From Hydrogenophaga sp. (lineage in GTDB: Bacteria > Pseudomonadota > Gammaproteobacteria > Burkholderiales > Burkholderiaceae_C): a stretch of DNA of 64,000 nucleotides. The notes beneath the pieces were generated by a model. The model was not told where the DNA came from. It worked only from the letters and a program-made list of their open reading frames with translations, and did no database searches. Every line of letters begins with the position of its first letter. Within the stretch, counting starts at the first letter, position 1. Location: NCBI RefSeq assembly GCF_030373225.1, contig NZ_JAUCZG010000002.1, positions 1-64,000 on the forward strand, given 5' to 3'. Below, one piece after another: positions 35,039 to 43,279 of the stretch. Made by a program: the position numbers and the translations under genes.

Positions 35039-36039
35039 AAAAAGCCTCCGGGGCGGCGCCGCCTGTGCATCAGCCAGAGCAGGTAGCTGCCGCCGAGCAC
35101 GGCGGTCAGCACCCCCACCGGCAGCTCCTGCGGCGCGATGATCCAGCGCGCGAGCACGTCGGCGGCCATGAGCAACAAGCCCCCCATGAGGGCGCTCAAC
35201 ACAATCAGTCGGCCGTGGGTGGTCTTGACGATGGATCGCACCAGGTGCGGCGAGGCCAGGCCCACAAAAGCGATCAGGCCGGTCTGTGCCACCGCTGCGC
35301 CGGTGGCCAGCGCCAGCACCGCCACCAGCACGCCGCGCACCGCCGCCAGCGGCAGACCCAGGCTCAGGGCCGTGGCCTCGCCCAGGGCCAGTCCGTCAAG
35401 CACCCGTCCAAGCAAGGCAGCCAGCAGCACCGCCAGCCACAACATGGCCGCCATGACGCCGCACGCCGCCCAGCCCACGAAACCCGTGCTGCCGAGCATG
35501 AAGCCCTGCATGGCCTGCAAGGTGTCGGGCGAGGCGATGGTGACGAGGTCGCGCGCTGCGCCCAGCACCACGCCCACGATCACGCCCGCCAGCAGCAGGC
35601 GAAGCGTGTGTTGCACGCCCCTGGCCAGCGCCAGCGTGAGCGCCACGCCGAGCACCGCCCCCGCGAAGGCGGCACCGGTCAGACCCAGCCGCACCAGCCA
35701 TTGCGTGGCGAACGGGGACGCGCCGAACAAGGCCAGTGCCAGCGCCACGCCCAGCGCTGCGCCGGAAGCGCTGCCCAGCAGGTAGGGATCGGCCAGCGGA
35801 TTGCGGAACAGGCCCTGCGCCACCGCGCCGGCCAGACCCAGCAGCGCGCCGGCCAGCCAGGCGCCGAGCGTGCGCGGCAGGCGGATGTCCCAGAGGATCT
35901 GCCAGGCCACCGGATCGTGCCGCGCACGCAGCACGCTCTCCAGACCGGTGCTGCCCACGCCGGCGCCCAGCACCAGCAGCAGGAGTGCGCCCAGCAGCAA
36001 GGCCGAACCGAGCCACCAGCTGTGGCGCGCACCGCTCAC
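35035..36039 (-). CDS. btuC: Vitamin B12 ABC transporter permease
   Basis: A 334-residue FecCD-type permease with about ten membrane segments. Landmarks are IRLPRTLGAWLAGALLGLAG (in part), NPLADPYLLGSASGAALG, and the ATPase-contact loop VGLASPHLVRSIV. The start is GTG at 36039, whose GTGA overlaps the btuF stop by four bases; the longer in-frame extension runs over btuF and is rejected. Confidence 0.88.
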   Translation of the reverse strand: MSGARHSWWLGSALLLGALLLLVLGAGVGSTGLESVLRARHDPVAWQILWDIRLPRTLGAWLAGALLGLAGAVAQGLFRNPLADPYLLGSASGAALGVALALALFGASPFATQWLVRLGLTGAAFAGAVLGVALTLALARGVQHTLRLLLAGVIVGVVLGAARDLVTIASPDTLQAMQGFMLGSTGFVGWAACGVMAAMLWLAVLLAALLGRVLDGLALGEATALSLGLPLAAVRGVLVAVLALATGAAVAQTGLIAFVGLASPHLVRSIVKTTHGRLIVLSALMGGLLLMAADVLARWIIAPQELPVGVLTAVLGGSYLLWLMHRRRRPGGFL

Positions 36040-36914
36040 CGCAGGCCTCGCCCGTTGATGCAGCGCGCCATGATGCGGGCCGCCTCGGCCATGCGCGGTC
36101 CGGGGCGCACCAGCACATCGGACTCCGCTTCCGTGAAGACGCACACGCGCTGTTCGCGCAGCGCGCGCAAGCCCGCCCAGCCCGGACGCTCGGCCAGGCC
36201 CTGCGCCTGGCGCGCGCCGATCATGAGGAGGTCGGGGTTGGCACGCACCACGTATTCCGGGTTGATGCGAGGGAAAGGCCCCAGCTCGGGCGTGAGGATG
36301 TTCTGCACGCCCAGTCGCGCCATCAGTTCACCGATGAAGGACTGGGTGCCGGCGGCATAACCTCCGGTGCTGACCTCGTAATACACGCGCAGCGAGCGCG
36401 CAGCCGGCGGCAGCGACTGTGCGGCAGCCAGCACGCCGGCATCGATGGCGCGCCAGAGGCGGTCGGCGTCGGGCACCTCCAGCAGCTGGCCCAGCCGGCC
36501 CATGACACGCTGCGCATCGGCCGAGTTTTTGGGCTCCAGGGCCAGCACCTTCAGGCCCAGCGACTCCAGCCGCTGCACGCCGCGCGAAGAAGCGGCCATC
36601 AGCACCACGTCGGGCCGGAGCGCGACGATCGCCTCGATGTTGGGGTCGATGCCGCCGCCGGCCTGCGGCAGCCGGCGCACCGATGCGGGGTGGTTCGAAT
36701 AGCGATCCACACCGACCAGCCGGTGGCACTGGCCGAGCTCGCACACCGTCTCGGTCAGCGAGGGCAGCAGCGACACGATGCGCTGCGGCGACTGCGCCAG
36801 CGTCACCGTCACGCCGCGGTCGTCGGTGATCTGGATGCCGGCGGCCTGCAACGCGCCGGTCCACAGCCACAGGGCGGCGGCACAGAGCCGAAGCGCGGTC
36901 AAGGCCGGGGTCAT
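36036..36914 (-). CDS. btuF: Periplasmic B12-binding protein BtuF
   Basis: A 292-residue helical-backbone binding protein with a signal peptide (residues 1-25, ending LQAAG). Features are QRIVSLLPSLTETVCELG, SNHPASVRRLPQAGG, NIEAIVALRPDVVL and a glutamate-bearing YYEVSTGGY. It hands cobalamin to BtuCD. It overlaps cobU by four bases and btuC by four. Confidence 0.88.
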   Translation of the reverse strand: MTPALTALRLCAAALWLWTGALQAAGIQITDDRGVTVTLAQSPQRIVSLLPSLTETVCELGQCHRLVGVDRYSNHPASVRRLPQAGGGIDPNIEAIVALRPDVVLMAASSRGVQRLESLGLKVLALEPKNSADAQRVMGRLGQLLEVPDADRLWRAIDAGVLAAAQSLPPAARSLRVYYEVSTGGYAAGTQSFIGELMARLGVQNILTPELGPFPRINPEYVVRANPDLLMIGARQAQGLAERPGWAGLRALREQRVCVFTEAESDVLVRPGPRMAEAARIMARCINGRGLR

Positions 36915-37462
36915 GACGGTGCCTTCAAGCTCAGTGGCAGGCCGGCGGCCATCAGCGTGACCCGCTGGCAGAGACCCGCCACCGACTGGTTCAGGGAGCC
37001 CAGCGCGTCCACGAAGGCGCGCACATCGCGGCCCATCGGAATCACACCCAGGCCGATCTCATTGCCCACCAGCACCAACGGACCCCGGGCCTGTTCGATC
37101 GCGCGACACAGCTCCTTGATGGGCGCGTCCGCATCGAGCGGCGCGCCCTGCGCCGGCATGAGCAGGTTGGTCAGCCACAGCGTGAGGCAGTCCACCACCA
37201 CCAGGGTGTGTGGCGCGCTGTACCGTTGGACCACCTCGGCCAGCGTCAGCGGCTCCTCGATCGTGAGCAGGCCGGGTACGCGCTGCCTGCGATCGCGTTT
37301 GTGTCGCTCGATGCGTTCGCGCATCTCGTCGTCCCAGGCCTGGCCGGTGGCGATCAGCACGGCGCGGTGCGCCACGGTGGCGTCCAGCCACCGCCGGGCG
37401 ATCGTTTCGGCGCGGCGCGACTTGCCGCTCTTCTGGCCGCCGAGAATGAATTCGCTGCTCAT
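36911..37462 (-). CDS. cobU: Adenosylcobinamide kinase/guanylyltransferase
   Basis: A 183-residue bifunctional enzyme. The P-loop is FILGGQKSGKSRRAE near residue 5, and VVVDCLTLWLTNLL and GNEIGLGVIPMGRDVR are diagnostic; the guanylylated histidine lies in ERHKRDR. It phosphorylates adenosylcobinamide and then adds GMP. It overlaps the preceding B12-binding gene by four bases and btuF by four. Confidence 0.94.
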   Translation of the reverse strand: MSSEFILGGQKSGKSRRAETIARRWLDATVAHRAVLIATGQAWDDEMRERIERHKRDRRQRVPGLLTIEEPLTLAEVVQRYSAPHTLVVVDCLTLWLTNLLMPAQGAPLDADAPIKELCRAIEQARGPLVLVGNEIGLGVIPMGRDVRAFVDALGSLNQSVAGLCQRVTLMAAGLPLSLKAPS

Positions 37463-38364
37463 GCCGACTCCCCGCCGCCGGGCCGCCCCAAGGCGGGGGC
37501 GGCCCCCTCGGGGGGCAGCGCACCACCCGCAAGGGGAAGCGTGGGGGCGCTGTTTTCCATCCATTCGGAAACGATGCGGTGCATCTGCGCCACGCCGTCG
37601 GTGAGGGCCGCCGGGCCCGGCTGCAGGATGTCGGCCGACTTGATCTCGAACAGCTGCCCGGTCTTCACCGCCGCCACGTCCTGCCAGCCGGCGCGCGCAG
37701 CCACCTTTTCGGGCCGGAACTTCTTGCCACACCATGAGCCGATGACGATGTCCGGGTTGCGGCGCACGATCTCGGCGCCGTCCGCAATAATGCGGTCCTT
37801 GCCCAGCGACTGCCTGGCGAGTTCGGGAAAAACGTCATCGCCCCCGGCGATACCGAGCAACTCGGAGACCCAGCGGATGCCGCTGATGTGCGGCTCGTCC
37901 CACTCTTCGAAAAACACGCGCGGGCGACGTTTGCCCTGCGCCTGCAGCGTCTGCACCGACTGCCGCAGGGTATCGAGCTGCACCCGGTTGTGCTCGATCC
38001 AGGCCAGGCCCTCGTCGGCACAACCCACCATGGCCGCCACCTGGAACAGCATGCCGTGGATCTCGTCCACGCTGCGCTGGTTGAACACCGTCACCTGCAC
38101 GCCGGCGCGGATCAGCTGCGCCGCGATGTCGGCCTGCAGGTCGGAGAATCCGAACACGCAGTCGGGCTGCAGCGCGAGGATCTTGTCGATCTTCGCGCTG
38201 AGAAAGGCACTGACCCTGGGCTTTTCTTCGCGCGCCCGGCGCGGCCGCACCGTGTAGCCCGAGATGCCGACGATGCGACGCTCCTGCCCCAGCAGGTAGA
38301 GCCACTCGGTGGTCTCTTCGGTGAGACAGACGATGCGTTGGGGGCCGAGGCTGGTCGAGGTCAT
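37459..38364 (-). CDS. Cobalamin-binding protein without signal peptide
   Basis: A 301-residue protein of the BtuF/FepB fold: QRIVCLTEETTEWLYLLG, RIVGISGYTVRP, KIDKILALQPDCVFGFSDLQ (in part), and WDEPHISGIRWVSELLGI. It begins directly with the fold and has no signal peptide, so unlike BtuF it should be cytoplasmic, or its N-terminus is mis-set. The last 26 or so residues (APTLPLAGGALPPEGA and on) come from the same repeat that interrupts cobQ. It follows btuB after seven bases and overlaps cobU by four. The role may be corrinoid binding or sensing (inference). Confidence 0.8.
   Translation of the reverse strand: MTSTSLGPQRIVCLTEETTEWLYLLGQERRIVGISGYTVRPRRAREEKPRVSAFLSAKIDKILALQPDCVFGFSDLQADIAAQLIRAGVQVTVFNQRSVDEIHGMLFQVAAMVGCADEGLAWIEHNRVQLDTLRQSVQTLQAQGKRRPRVFFEEWDEPHISGIRWVSELLGIAGGDDVFPELARQSLGKDRIIADGAEIVRRNPDIVIGSWCGKKFRPEKVAARAGWQDVAAVKTGQLFEIKSADILQPGPAALTDGVAQMHRIVSEWMENSAPTLPLAGGALPPEGAAPALGRPGGGESA
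37475..37550 (+). repeat. Dispersed GC-rich repeat, copy 2
   Basis: Shares CGCCGGGCCGCCCCAAGG, GCCCCCTCGGGGGGCAGCG and AGCGTGGGGGC with copy 1 in cobQ. It forms the 3' end of the cytosolic B12-binding gene and is read in the same frame as in cobQ. Confidence 0.85.
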
Positions 38365-38371
38365 GGCAGCA

Positions 38372-40315
38372 TCAGAAGGACACACGCAGGGCGGCGGTGA
38401 AGGTGCGACCGGCTTCAGGGTAGATCGCCGTGGCCTGGCCAGCCGTGCACCGGAAAGCCTGGGTGTAGAAGTCGCGGTCGAACAGGTTGTTCACGCCAAG
38501 CGACAGCTCCATGTTCTTCACCTGCACCGCGTAGCGCGCATCCGCCGTGGTGTAGGCCGGCATGCGGCAGGCGTTGGCGAAGTCGGGATGCTGCGAGCCG
38601 ACGAAGTTCAAACCACCACTGACCCGGTGGCCGGCCAGCGGCACCCAGTCGGCGCGCAAGGCCAGGGTTCGCCGCGGCGCCAGGGGCACGTCGCTGCCGC
38701 TGTACGGTCCGTCTCGGAAGGTGGATCGCCGCAAGGCCAGTTTCGCCCCGAGCTTGAGCCCGGGGGCGACCTTCCAGTCCGCATCCAGCTCCAGCCCGAT
38801 GCGTCGCGTCGGGTCGAAATTGATGTTGGCGCCATTGAAACCAAAAGAGGAGCTCGGCCCCACCGCGTTCGGGTCGTATCCGATTTCGTCGGTGATCGCG
38901 CTGCGGTACAGCCGCGCCTCCAGCCTCCATGCGCCTTCGCTCCAGCGCACACCACTCTCCAGATCGCGCGAGGTCTGCGGGCGGATCGGCACCGCTGGAC
39001 TGGTGAAGCTGAATTCATCAACGTTGGCCAGCCGGTAGCTGGTGCCAACCCGGGCCCACACCGTGGTTCGGGGGTCCAGGGGCTGGCTGACACCGAGCTC
39101 CCATGCACGGAGCCGGTCGTTCAGGCGGTCCGCTCCGTTGCGGGCACGCTTGTCGAAGGATTCGGTGCGCAAGCCGGCCGACCAGCGTGTGCCGCCCGCA
39201 AGGGTGATGTCGTCCCTCACGTACCAGGCACGGGTGGTCTGCCGCGCCTCGCTGTTGCTCTGGCTCACCCGGGTCCAGCGTCCACGGTCATGACCCAGCA
39301 CAAAAACATTGGCATGGCCGGCCAGGGGAGCGCTGTGCCGGGCCCGCAACCCGGTTTGCCGGGCATCAATGTCGTAGCCAAAACGGAAACCGCCTTGCGT
39401 GGTGTCCAGCCGCTTCTCGCGCCAGCCCGCATCGGCGGCCAGCTGCCAGTTCCCCAGCAAGGCCTCGGCGAAGGCGCCGGTTCGTTCATTGCGGACGGCA
39501 GCAAAGTCGTCGGGCGTGAAGCTGAGTGCCGGATTGTCCAGGTACTGCTGGGCCGTGAGCGGGCCCGGCAGGCGTCCGTCCAGCGAATCACGACCATGGC
39601 GCAGGCCGACGCGCACACTGTCGCCCGACCACTGGGCCGTGAGATCCGCTCCATCGCTCTCAGCCCGGAAGTTGTCCCGGTGGTTGTCCGATTCACGGCG
39701 CTGAGCGGAAAGATCGAGCGAAAAACCGGCCGAGGAAACCGTGGCGTTGGCGCGCAGCTCACGCAGATCGTTGGAGCCCAGCGCGCCATAGACCGAGGCC
39801 TGGTTGCGCCGTTCCTTGCCCATGCCCGCCTTGGTGGTGATCACGATCACGCCGCCAGAGGCGCCTTCGCCGTACAGGACGGCCCCGGTGCCGCGCAGCA
39901 CCTCGATGCGTTCCACGGCATCGATGGGAATGCCGGCCAGACGGGTGCCTCCGAGGTCGGCTTCGTTGAGACGAACACCGTCAAGCACCACCACCTGGTT
40001 GCTGTCGGACGTGGCGCCAAAACCGCGAAGGTCCAGCGCATAGTCGCCACCGCCATACGAGTCCTGCCGGCCCGGCACGCCGAGCAGACGCATCACGGCC
40101 TCGTTGACGGTGCTTGCGCCCGACGCACGGATCTCGTCGGCGGTGATCACGCTCACTCCCAGCGGCAACGAGGCCAGCGATTCAGCGAAGCGGGTGGCGG
40201 TGACCACGGTCTCGGGCAGGTTGCTCGAAGCAAGGGTCTGGGCGTGGGCTGGCCATGCGGCCAGAACGGCCAGCGGCAGCGCGGCCAGGGGCGCGCGCAG
40301 TTGTCGGATTTTCAT
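38372..40315 (-). CDS. btuB: TonB-dependent vitamin B12 receptor
   Basis: A 647-residue outer-membrane receptor with a signal peptide (residues 1-25, ending AHAQ), a TonB box/plug (LPETVVTATRFAESLASLPLG in part; VLDGVRLNEADLGGTRLAGIP in part; RIEVLRGTGAVLYGEGASGGVI in part) and a beta-barrel ending in the aromatic-terminated strand TFTAALRVSF. BtuB imports cobalamin. A cobalamin riboswitch lies upstream, matching this role, and it heads the B12 operon. Confidence 0.93.
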   Translation of the reverse strand: MKIRQLRAPLAALPLAVLAAWPAHAQTLASSNLPETVVTATRFAESLASLPLGVSVITADEIRASGASTVNEAVMRLLGVPGRQDSYGGGDYALDLRGFGATSDSNQVVVLDGVRLNEADLGGTRLAGIPIDAVERIEVLRGTGAVLYGEGASGGVIVITTKAGMGKERRNQASVYGALGSNDLRELRANATVSSAGFSLDLSAQRRESDNHRDNFRAESDGADLTAQWSGDSVRVGLRHGRDSLDGRLPGPLTAQQYLDNPALSFTPDDFAAVRNERTGAFAEALLGNWQLAADAGWREKRLDTTQGGFRFGYDIDARQTGLRARHSAPLAGHANVFVLGHDRGRWTRVSQSNSEARQTTRAWYVRDDITLAGGTRWSAGLRTESFDKRARNGADRLNDRLRAWELGVSQPLDPRTTVWARVGTSYRLANVDEFSFTSPAVPIRPQTSRDLESGVRWSEGAWRLEARLYRSAITDEIGYDPNAVGPSSSFGFNGANINFDPTRRIGLELDADWKVAPGLKLGAKLALRRSTFRDGPYSGSDVPLAPRRTLALRADWVPLAGHRVSGGLNFVGSQHPDFANACRMPAYTTADARYAVQVKNMELSLGVNNLFDRDFYTQAFRCTAGQATAIYPEAGRTFTAALRVSF

Positions 40316-40409
40316 GATGAAGAAACAAGAGACAAAGCCCTCACCGCCTTCCCCGACGGTGCCTGAGCGTCACGGTGGCTCGCCGGTTGCCGGACGCACC
40401 ACCACCTTG

Positions 40410-40612
40410 TTGGCCGGTATCCGGGCTGACAGAACAACCTTCATCGCCTTCCCAGACGACAGGGGAGTCGTCCAGTGGCTGCGTGATGAAAGCGGAGTGG
40501 CCCGATCTGCGTCAGGTCTCTCGTCTGCTTACCGTTGCGGGGGCAGCGCAGGTTAGGTTCGCCCTTGTGGACTCGCCCTCCTGCTTCCCGTTGAACTGCG
40601 GCATGTGAACCA
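40410..40612 (-). ncRNA. Cobalamin riboswitch
   Basis: The minus strand shows GGGAAGCAGG, the core CCCCCGCAACGGTAAGC, AGCCACTGG, TGGGAAGGCG and the B12 box GTCAGCCCGGATACCGGCC (in this order), as in cobalamin riboswitches. It begins about 300 bases and ends about 95 bases before btuB. Bound adenosylcobalamin would switch off btuB and probably the genes behind it. It fills most of the 378-base gap between btuB and the zapB-like gene. Confidence 0.92.
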
Positions 40613-40693
40613 CACCGCGAGCACCAACAGGCGGCATTCTAAGCCGCAGGCCCCGGGGCCAACCCTACAATGCGAAAACTTCGAGTCTTCACC

Positions 40694-40942
40694 ATGGCCG
40701 ACAACAAGCACCTGGACCAGATCACCGAGCGTGTCGAGCGCCTGCTGTTGCGGCATGAAGAACTGCAACGCACCAACGCCCTGCTGGTTGACCAGGTGCA
40801 CACGCTGCAGGCCGAGCGCGATTCGCTCAAGTCCCGATTGATGGCCGCACGCGCCCGAATCGACGCCCTGCTGGAACGCCTGGCGCCCCCACTGGTCGAC
40901 GCCGACCGCGCACCGACCGATGGCCACAAGGAGCGCTCATGA
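40694..40942 (+). CDS. ZapB-like coiled-coil cell division protein
   Basis: An 82-residue protein that is almost wholly coiled coil (LDQITERVERLLLRHEELQR, in part; LLVDQVHTLQAERDSLKSRL, in part). Such a small coiled coil directly upstream of zapA is common in betaproteobacteria and is thought to act at the FtsZ ring. Start at 40694 follows the family length; an in-frame ATG 24 bases upstream is less likely. zapA begins 62 bases after its stop. Confidence 0.8.
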   Translation: MADNKHLDQITERVERLLLRHEELQRTNALLVDQVHTLQAERDSLKSRLMAARARIDALLERLAPPLVDADRAPTDGHKERS

Positions 40943-41003
40943 ACCCGATGCCGGCTCGCCACAGCACAGCTCGCACCACCCTGCGATGCATGGAGGTTTC
41001 CCC

Positions 41004-41402
41004 ATGATCAAGCCCGGCAGCAAGCAGATCGAAGTCCAGATCATGGGCCAGAGCTACCTGCTCTCGTGCCCACCCGGTGGTGAGTCCTCGTTGCTCGACG
41101 CGGTGGAACGCGTGGACACCGCCATGTGCCGCATCCGCGATGCCGGCAAGGTCAAGGCGCGCGACCGCATCGCGGTGCTGGCCTCCCTCAACCTGGCGTT
41201 CGAACTTTCGCAAAGGGAAGCCGAGCGGCTCGAAGCCGAGAGCTTTCAGGCCTCGTCGTTCGGCCAGCCCGAGAACAGCGCGTTTGCCGAGGCCGGGGGC
41301 GGGTTCGACCACGACCCGCTGGATGCGCACACACAGGCGCGCGTGGACGAACTCATGCGCCGCCTGGACCAGACGCTCGACAAGGACGGCCGACTGCTCT
41401 GA
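41004..41402 (+). CDS. zapA: Cell division protein ZapA
   Basis: A 132-residue FtsZ-ring stabiliser. The N-terminus KQIEVQIMGQSYLLSCPPG and the block LLDAVERVDTAMCRIRDAGK (in part) with DRIAVLASLNLAFEL are typical. The start at 41004 has GGAGG (40992-40996) seven bases upstream. It is followed by 6S RNA, as in many proteobacteria. Confidence 0.92.
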   Translation: MIKPGSKQIEVQIMGQSYLLSCPPGGESSLLDAVERVDTAMCRIRDAGKVKARDRIAVLASLNLAFELSQREAERLEAESFQASSFGQPENSAFAEAGGGFDHDPLDAHTQARVDELMRRLDQTLDKDGRLL

Positions 41403-41474
41403 GCACATCGGGCACCGTCCGTCACTGCGACTTCTTTTCTTTTTCCTTTGCCCGTCCGGGCCGCGCACAGCACC

Positions 41475-41480
41475 TACAAT
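41475..41480 (+). promoter_or_regulatory. -10 element of 6S RNA
   Basis: TACAAT lies seven bases before the predicted 5' end of 6S RNA. No strong -35 is seen. Confidence 0.6.
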
Positions 41481-41484
41481 TTGC

Positions 41485-41660
41485 CTGTCTGCAGTGCGCG
41501 CCGGGCTTTATATTTCCTTGAACCAATGCTCATAGAGCCCGGGCTTGGTACATTGCGTGGCTGGCGTGAGCGTCTCGCGTCAGACGATCCCGAAGCCACG
41601 CTGCCCTTGCCCACCTGAACCCCGGTTCAGGATGCCGGTCCGGCGGCACTTGCAGACACC
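41485..41660 (+). ncRNA. ssrS: 6S RNA
   Basis: About 175 bases immediately after zapA. The closing stem pairs GTCTGCAGTGC (41487-41497) with GCACTTGCAGAC (41646-41657), leaving one bulge. Inside is the family-like CTTGAACCAATGC and a GCCCGGGC stem around a central bubble. 6S RNA mimics an open promoter and holds sigma-70 RNA polymerase. Synteny with zapA supports the call. The TauE gene begins a few bases later, so an upstream extension of that gene into this RNA is false. Confidence 0.88.
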
Positions 41661-41664
41661 TTTC

Positions 41665-42480
41665 ATGCCTTTTGATTCCCTGTTGATCCTTGAGTTGGCC
41701 GTGCTCGGCCTGTGTACCGGTTTTCTGGCCGGCTTGTTGGGAATCGGTGGAGGCATGCTCATGGTGCCCTTCATCACCTTCATCCTCTCGACCCGGGGTG
41801 TGGAGGCCGATCTCGCCGTCAAGATGGCCATCGCCACGTCGATGGCCACCATCATCTTCACCTCCGTCTCCAGCGTACGCGCGCACCACAAGCGCGGAGC
41901 CGTTCGCTGGGACATCGTCAAAGGTCTCGCACCCGGCATCGTGCTGGGCTCGATGATCGCCAGCCTGGGCGTGTTCGCCCTGCTCAAGGGCAGCTGGCTG
42001 GCCTTCTTCTTCGCCGGCTTCGTGAGCTTCTCCGCCACGCAAATGCTGCTGGACAAAAAACCCAAGCCCACGCGCACCATGCCCGGCACACCCGGCATGG
42101 TGGGTGCCGGTGGCGTCATCGGCTTCCTCTCCGGTCTTGTCGGTGCAGGCGGGGGTTTCGTCAGCGTTCCCTTCATGACCTGGTGCAACGTCACCATCCA
42201 CAACGCCGTGGCCACCAGCGCCGCGCTCGGCTTTCCGATCGCGCTGGCCAATGCGCTGGGCTACATCGTCGCCGGCCAGAACGTGCAGAACCTGCCCACG
42301 GGCGCGATCGGCTACATCTACCTGCCTGCGCTGGTCGTGATCGCCAGCGTGAGCGTGCTGATGGCGCCACTTGGGGTCAAGGCGGCGCATGCACTGCCGG
42401 TGAAGTCGCTCAAGCGCGTGTTCGCGGGCCTGCTCTACATGCTCGCGGCCTACATGCTCTACAAAGGCTTGACCGCCTAG
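41665..42480 (+). CDS. TauE/SafE family sulfite/anion permease
   Basis: A 271-residue membrane protein with about eight segments. The two family repeats start GFLAGLLGIGGGMLMVPF and GFLSGLVGAGGGFVSVPF. Members export sulfite, sulfonates or other organic anions. Start at 41665 (MPFDSLLI); the gene follows the 6S RNA by about five bases, so the RNA's 3' end and this mRNA's leader may overlap. It is convergent with rraA. Confidence 0.88.
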   Translation: MPFDSLLILELAVLGLCTGFLAGLLGIGGGMLMVPFITFILSTRGVEADLAVKMAIATSMATIIFTSVSSVRAHHKRGAVRWDIVKGLAPGIVLGSMIASLGVFALLKGSWLAFFFAGFVSFSATQMLLDKKPKPTRTMPGTPGMVGAGGVIGFLSGLVGAGGGFVSVPFMTWCNVTIHNAVATSAALGFPIALANALGYIVAGQNVQNLPTGAIGYIYLPALVVIASVSVLMAPLGVKAAHALPVKSLKRVFAGLLYMLAAYMLYKGLTA

Positions 42481-42506
42481 CAGGCCGCGCTGGCGCTGAA
42501 GCCGGT

Positions 42507-43010
42507 TCAGGTCAGCGCGCGGTCGGCCACCACGATGCCGTCTTCATCGGCATACAACCAGTCCCCCGGGCGCACCCACACGCCCTGAATCTGCACGGCC
42601 ACATCGCGCTGGCCCTCGTTGCGCTTGTCGGTGGGCAGCGGCATGGACGCCAGTGCCCGGATGCCGGTGGCGCACGCGGCCAGTTCCGCCACATCCCGCA
42701 CGCAACCGTCGATCAGCACCCCGGCCCATCCGTTGCGCGCAGCGGCCGCACCCAGGTTGCCGCCCAGCAATGCGCGCCGCAATGAGCCGCCACCGTCCAC
42801 CACCAGCACGCGACCCTCTCCCGGGCTGTCCACGGCCGCCTTCACCAGCGAGTTGTCCTCAAAGCACTTCACCGTGACCACGGGCCCACAAAAACGCTGC
42901 ACGGCACCAAAACGGCGGAACACCGGCGGCAGCACACGAAAAGCGCCGGAGCTGTCGCTCTTGTGAACGTCGCACAGGTCACAGGTGGCAAAAGAAGAGG
43001 TGTTGGTCAT
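42507..43010 (-). CDS. rraA: RraA-family protein (RNase E regulator / HMG aldolase)
   Basis: A 167-residue RraA-like protein: SLVKAAVDSPGEGRVLVVDGGGSLRRALLGG (in part), GWAGVLIDGCVRD with the aldolase-type D/R pair, and GVWVRPGDWLYADEDGIVV (in part). The family contains both the RNase E inhibitor RraA and 4-hydroxy-4-methyl-2-oxoglutarate aldolases of the protocatechuate 4,5-cleavage pathway. The second option is notable because the island at 2-12 kb makes protocatechuate, but the gene is far from it. The sequence does not decide. Confidence 0.85.
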   Translation of the reverse strand: MTNTSSFATCDLCDVHKSDSSGAFRVLPPVFRRFGAVQRFCGPVVTVKCFEDNSLVKAAVDSPGEGRVLVVDGGGSLRRALLGGNLGAAAARNGWAGVLIDGCVRDVAELAACATGIRALASMPLPTDKRNEGQRDVAVQIQGVWVRPGDWLYADEDGIVVADRALT

Positions 43011-43183
43011 GGTGATTTCTCTTGAAAAGGGATTTGCGCACAGCGCCCAAGGCTGCGCCGCATTGGAGCAGATGCGCCCGCAAGCCCCGCAGCGCTTGGC
43101 GCCGGGCGCATCGAAGTGTTGTTTTCGTCGCCAAAAAGCCGCGCATCCCCGCTGAAAACGGAGAAAAAACCGCGCCGCCCTCC

Positions 43184-43212
43184 TTGGATTGCCTGGGCAT
43201 CTCCATTAGCAT
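43184..43212 (+). promoter_or_regulatory. Candidate promoter of the SWIB gene
   Basis: TTGGAT (43184-43189), 17 bases, then TAGCAT (43207-43212). It lies in the 269-base gap between rraA and the SWIB gene, where I see no other feature. Confidence 0.4.
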
Positions 43213-43279
43213 CCGAGACACCAGTGTGAAAGCGCGTTTTCCGCTGGGAACAATTCCACTTCTAGAAGGAAATTCAACC

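Noticed and set aside
41545..41664. Extension of the TauE/SafE gene 40 codons upstream
   Set aside because: The extra stretch lies within 6S RNA and has no family match; ATG 41665 gives the normal N-terminus.
42507..43010. RraA as a protocatechuate-pathway aldolase belonging to the catabolic island
   Set aside because: The family allows it, but the gene is 30 kb from the island with no ring-cleavage genes nearby.
43022..43279. Extension of the SWIB gene 86 codons upstream
   Set aside because: The upstream part has no family character, and a promoter-like element and AAGGA lie before 43280.
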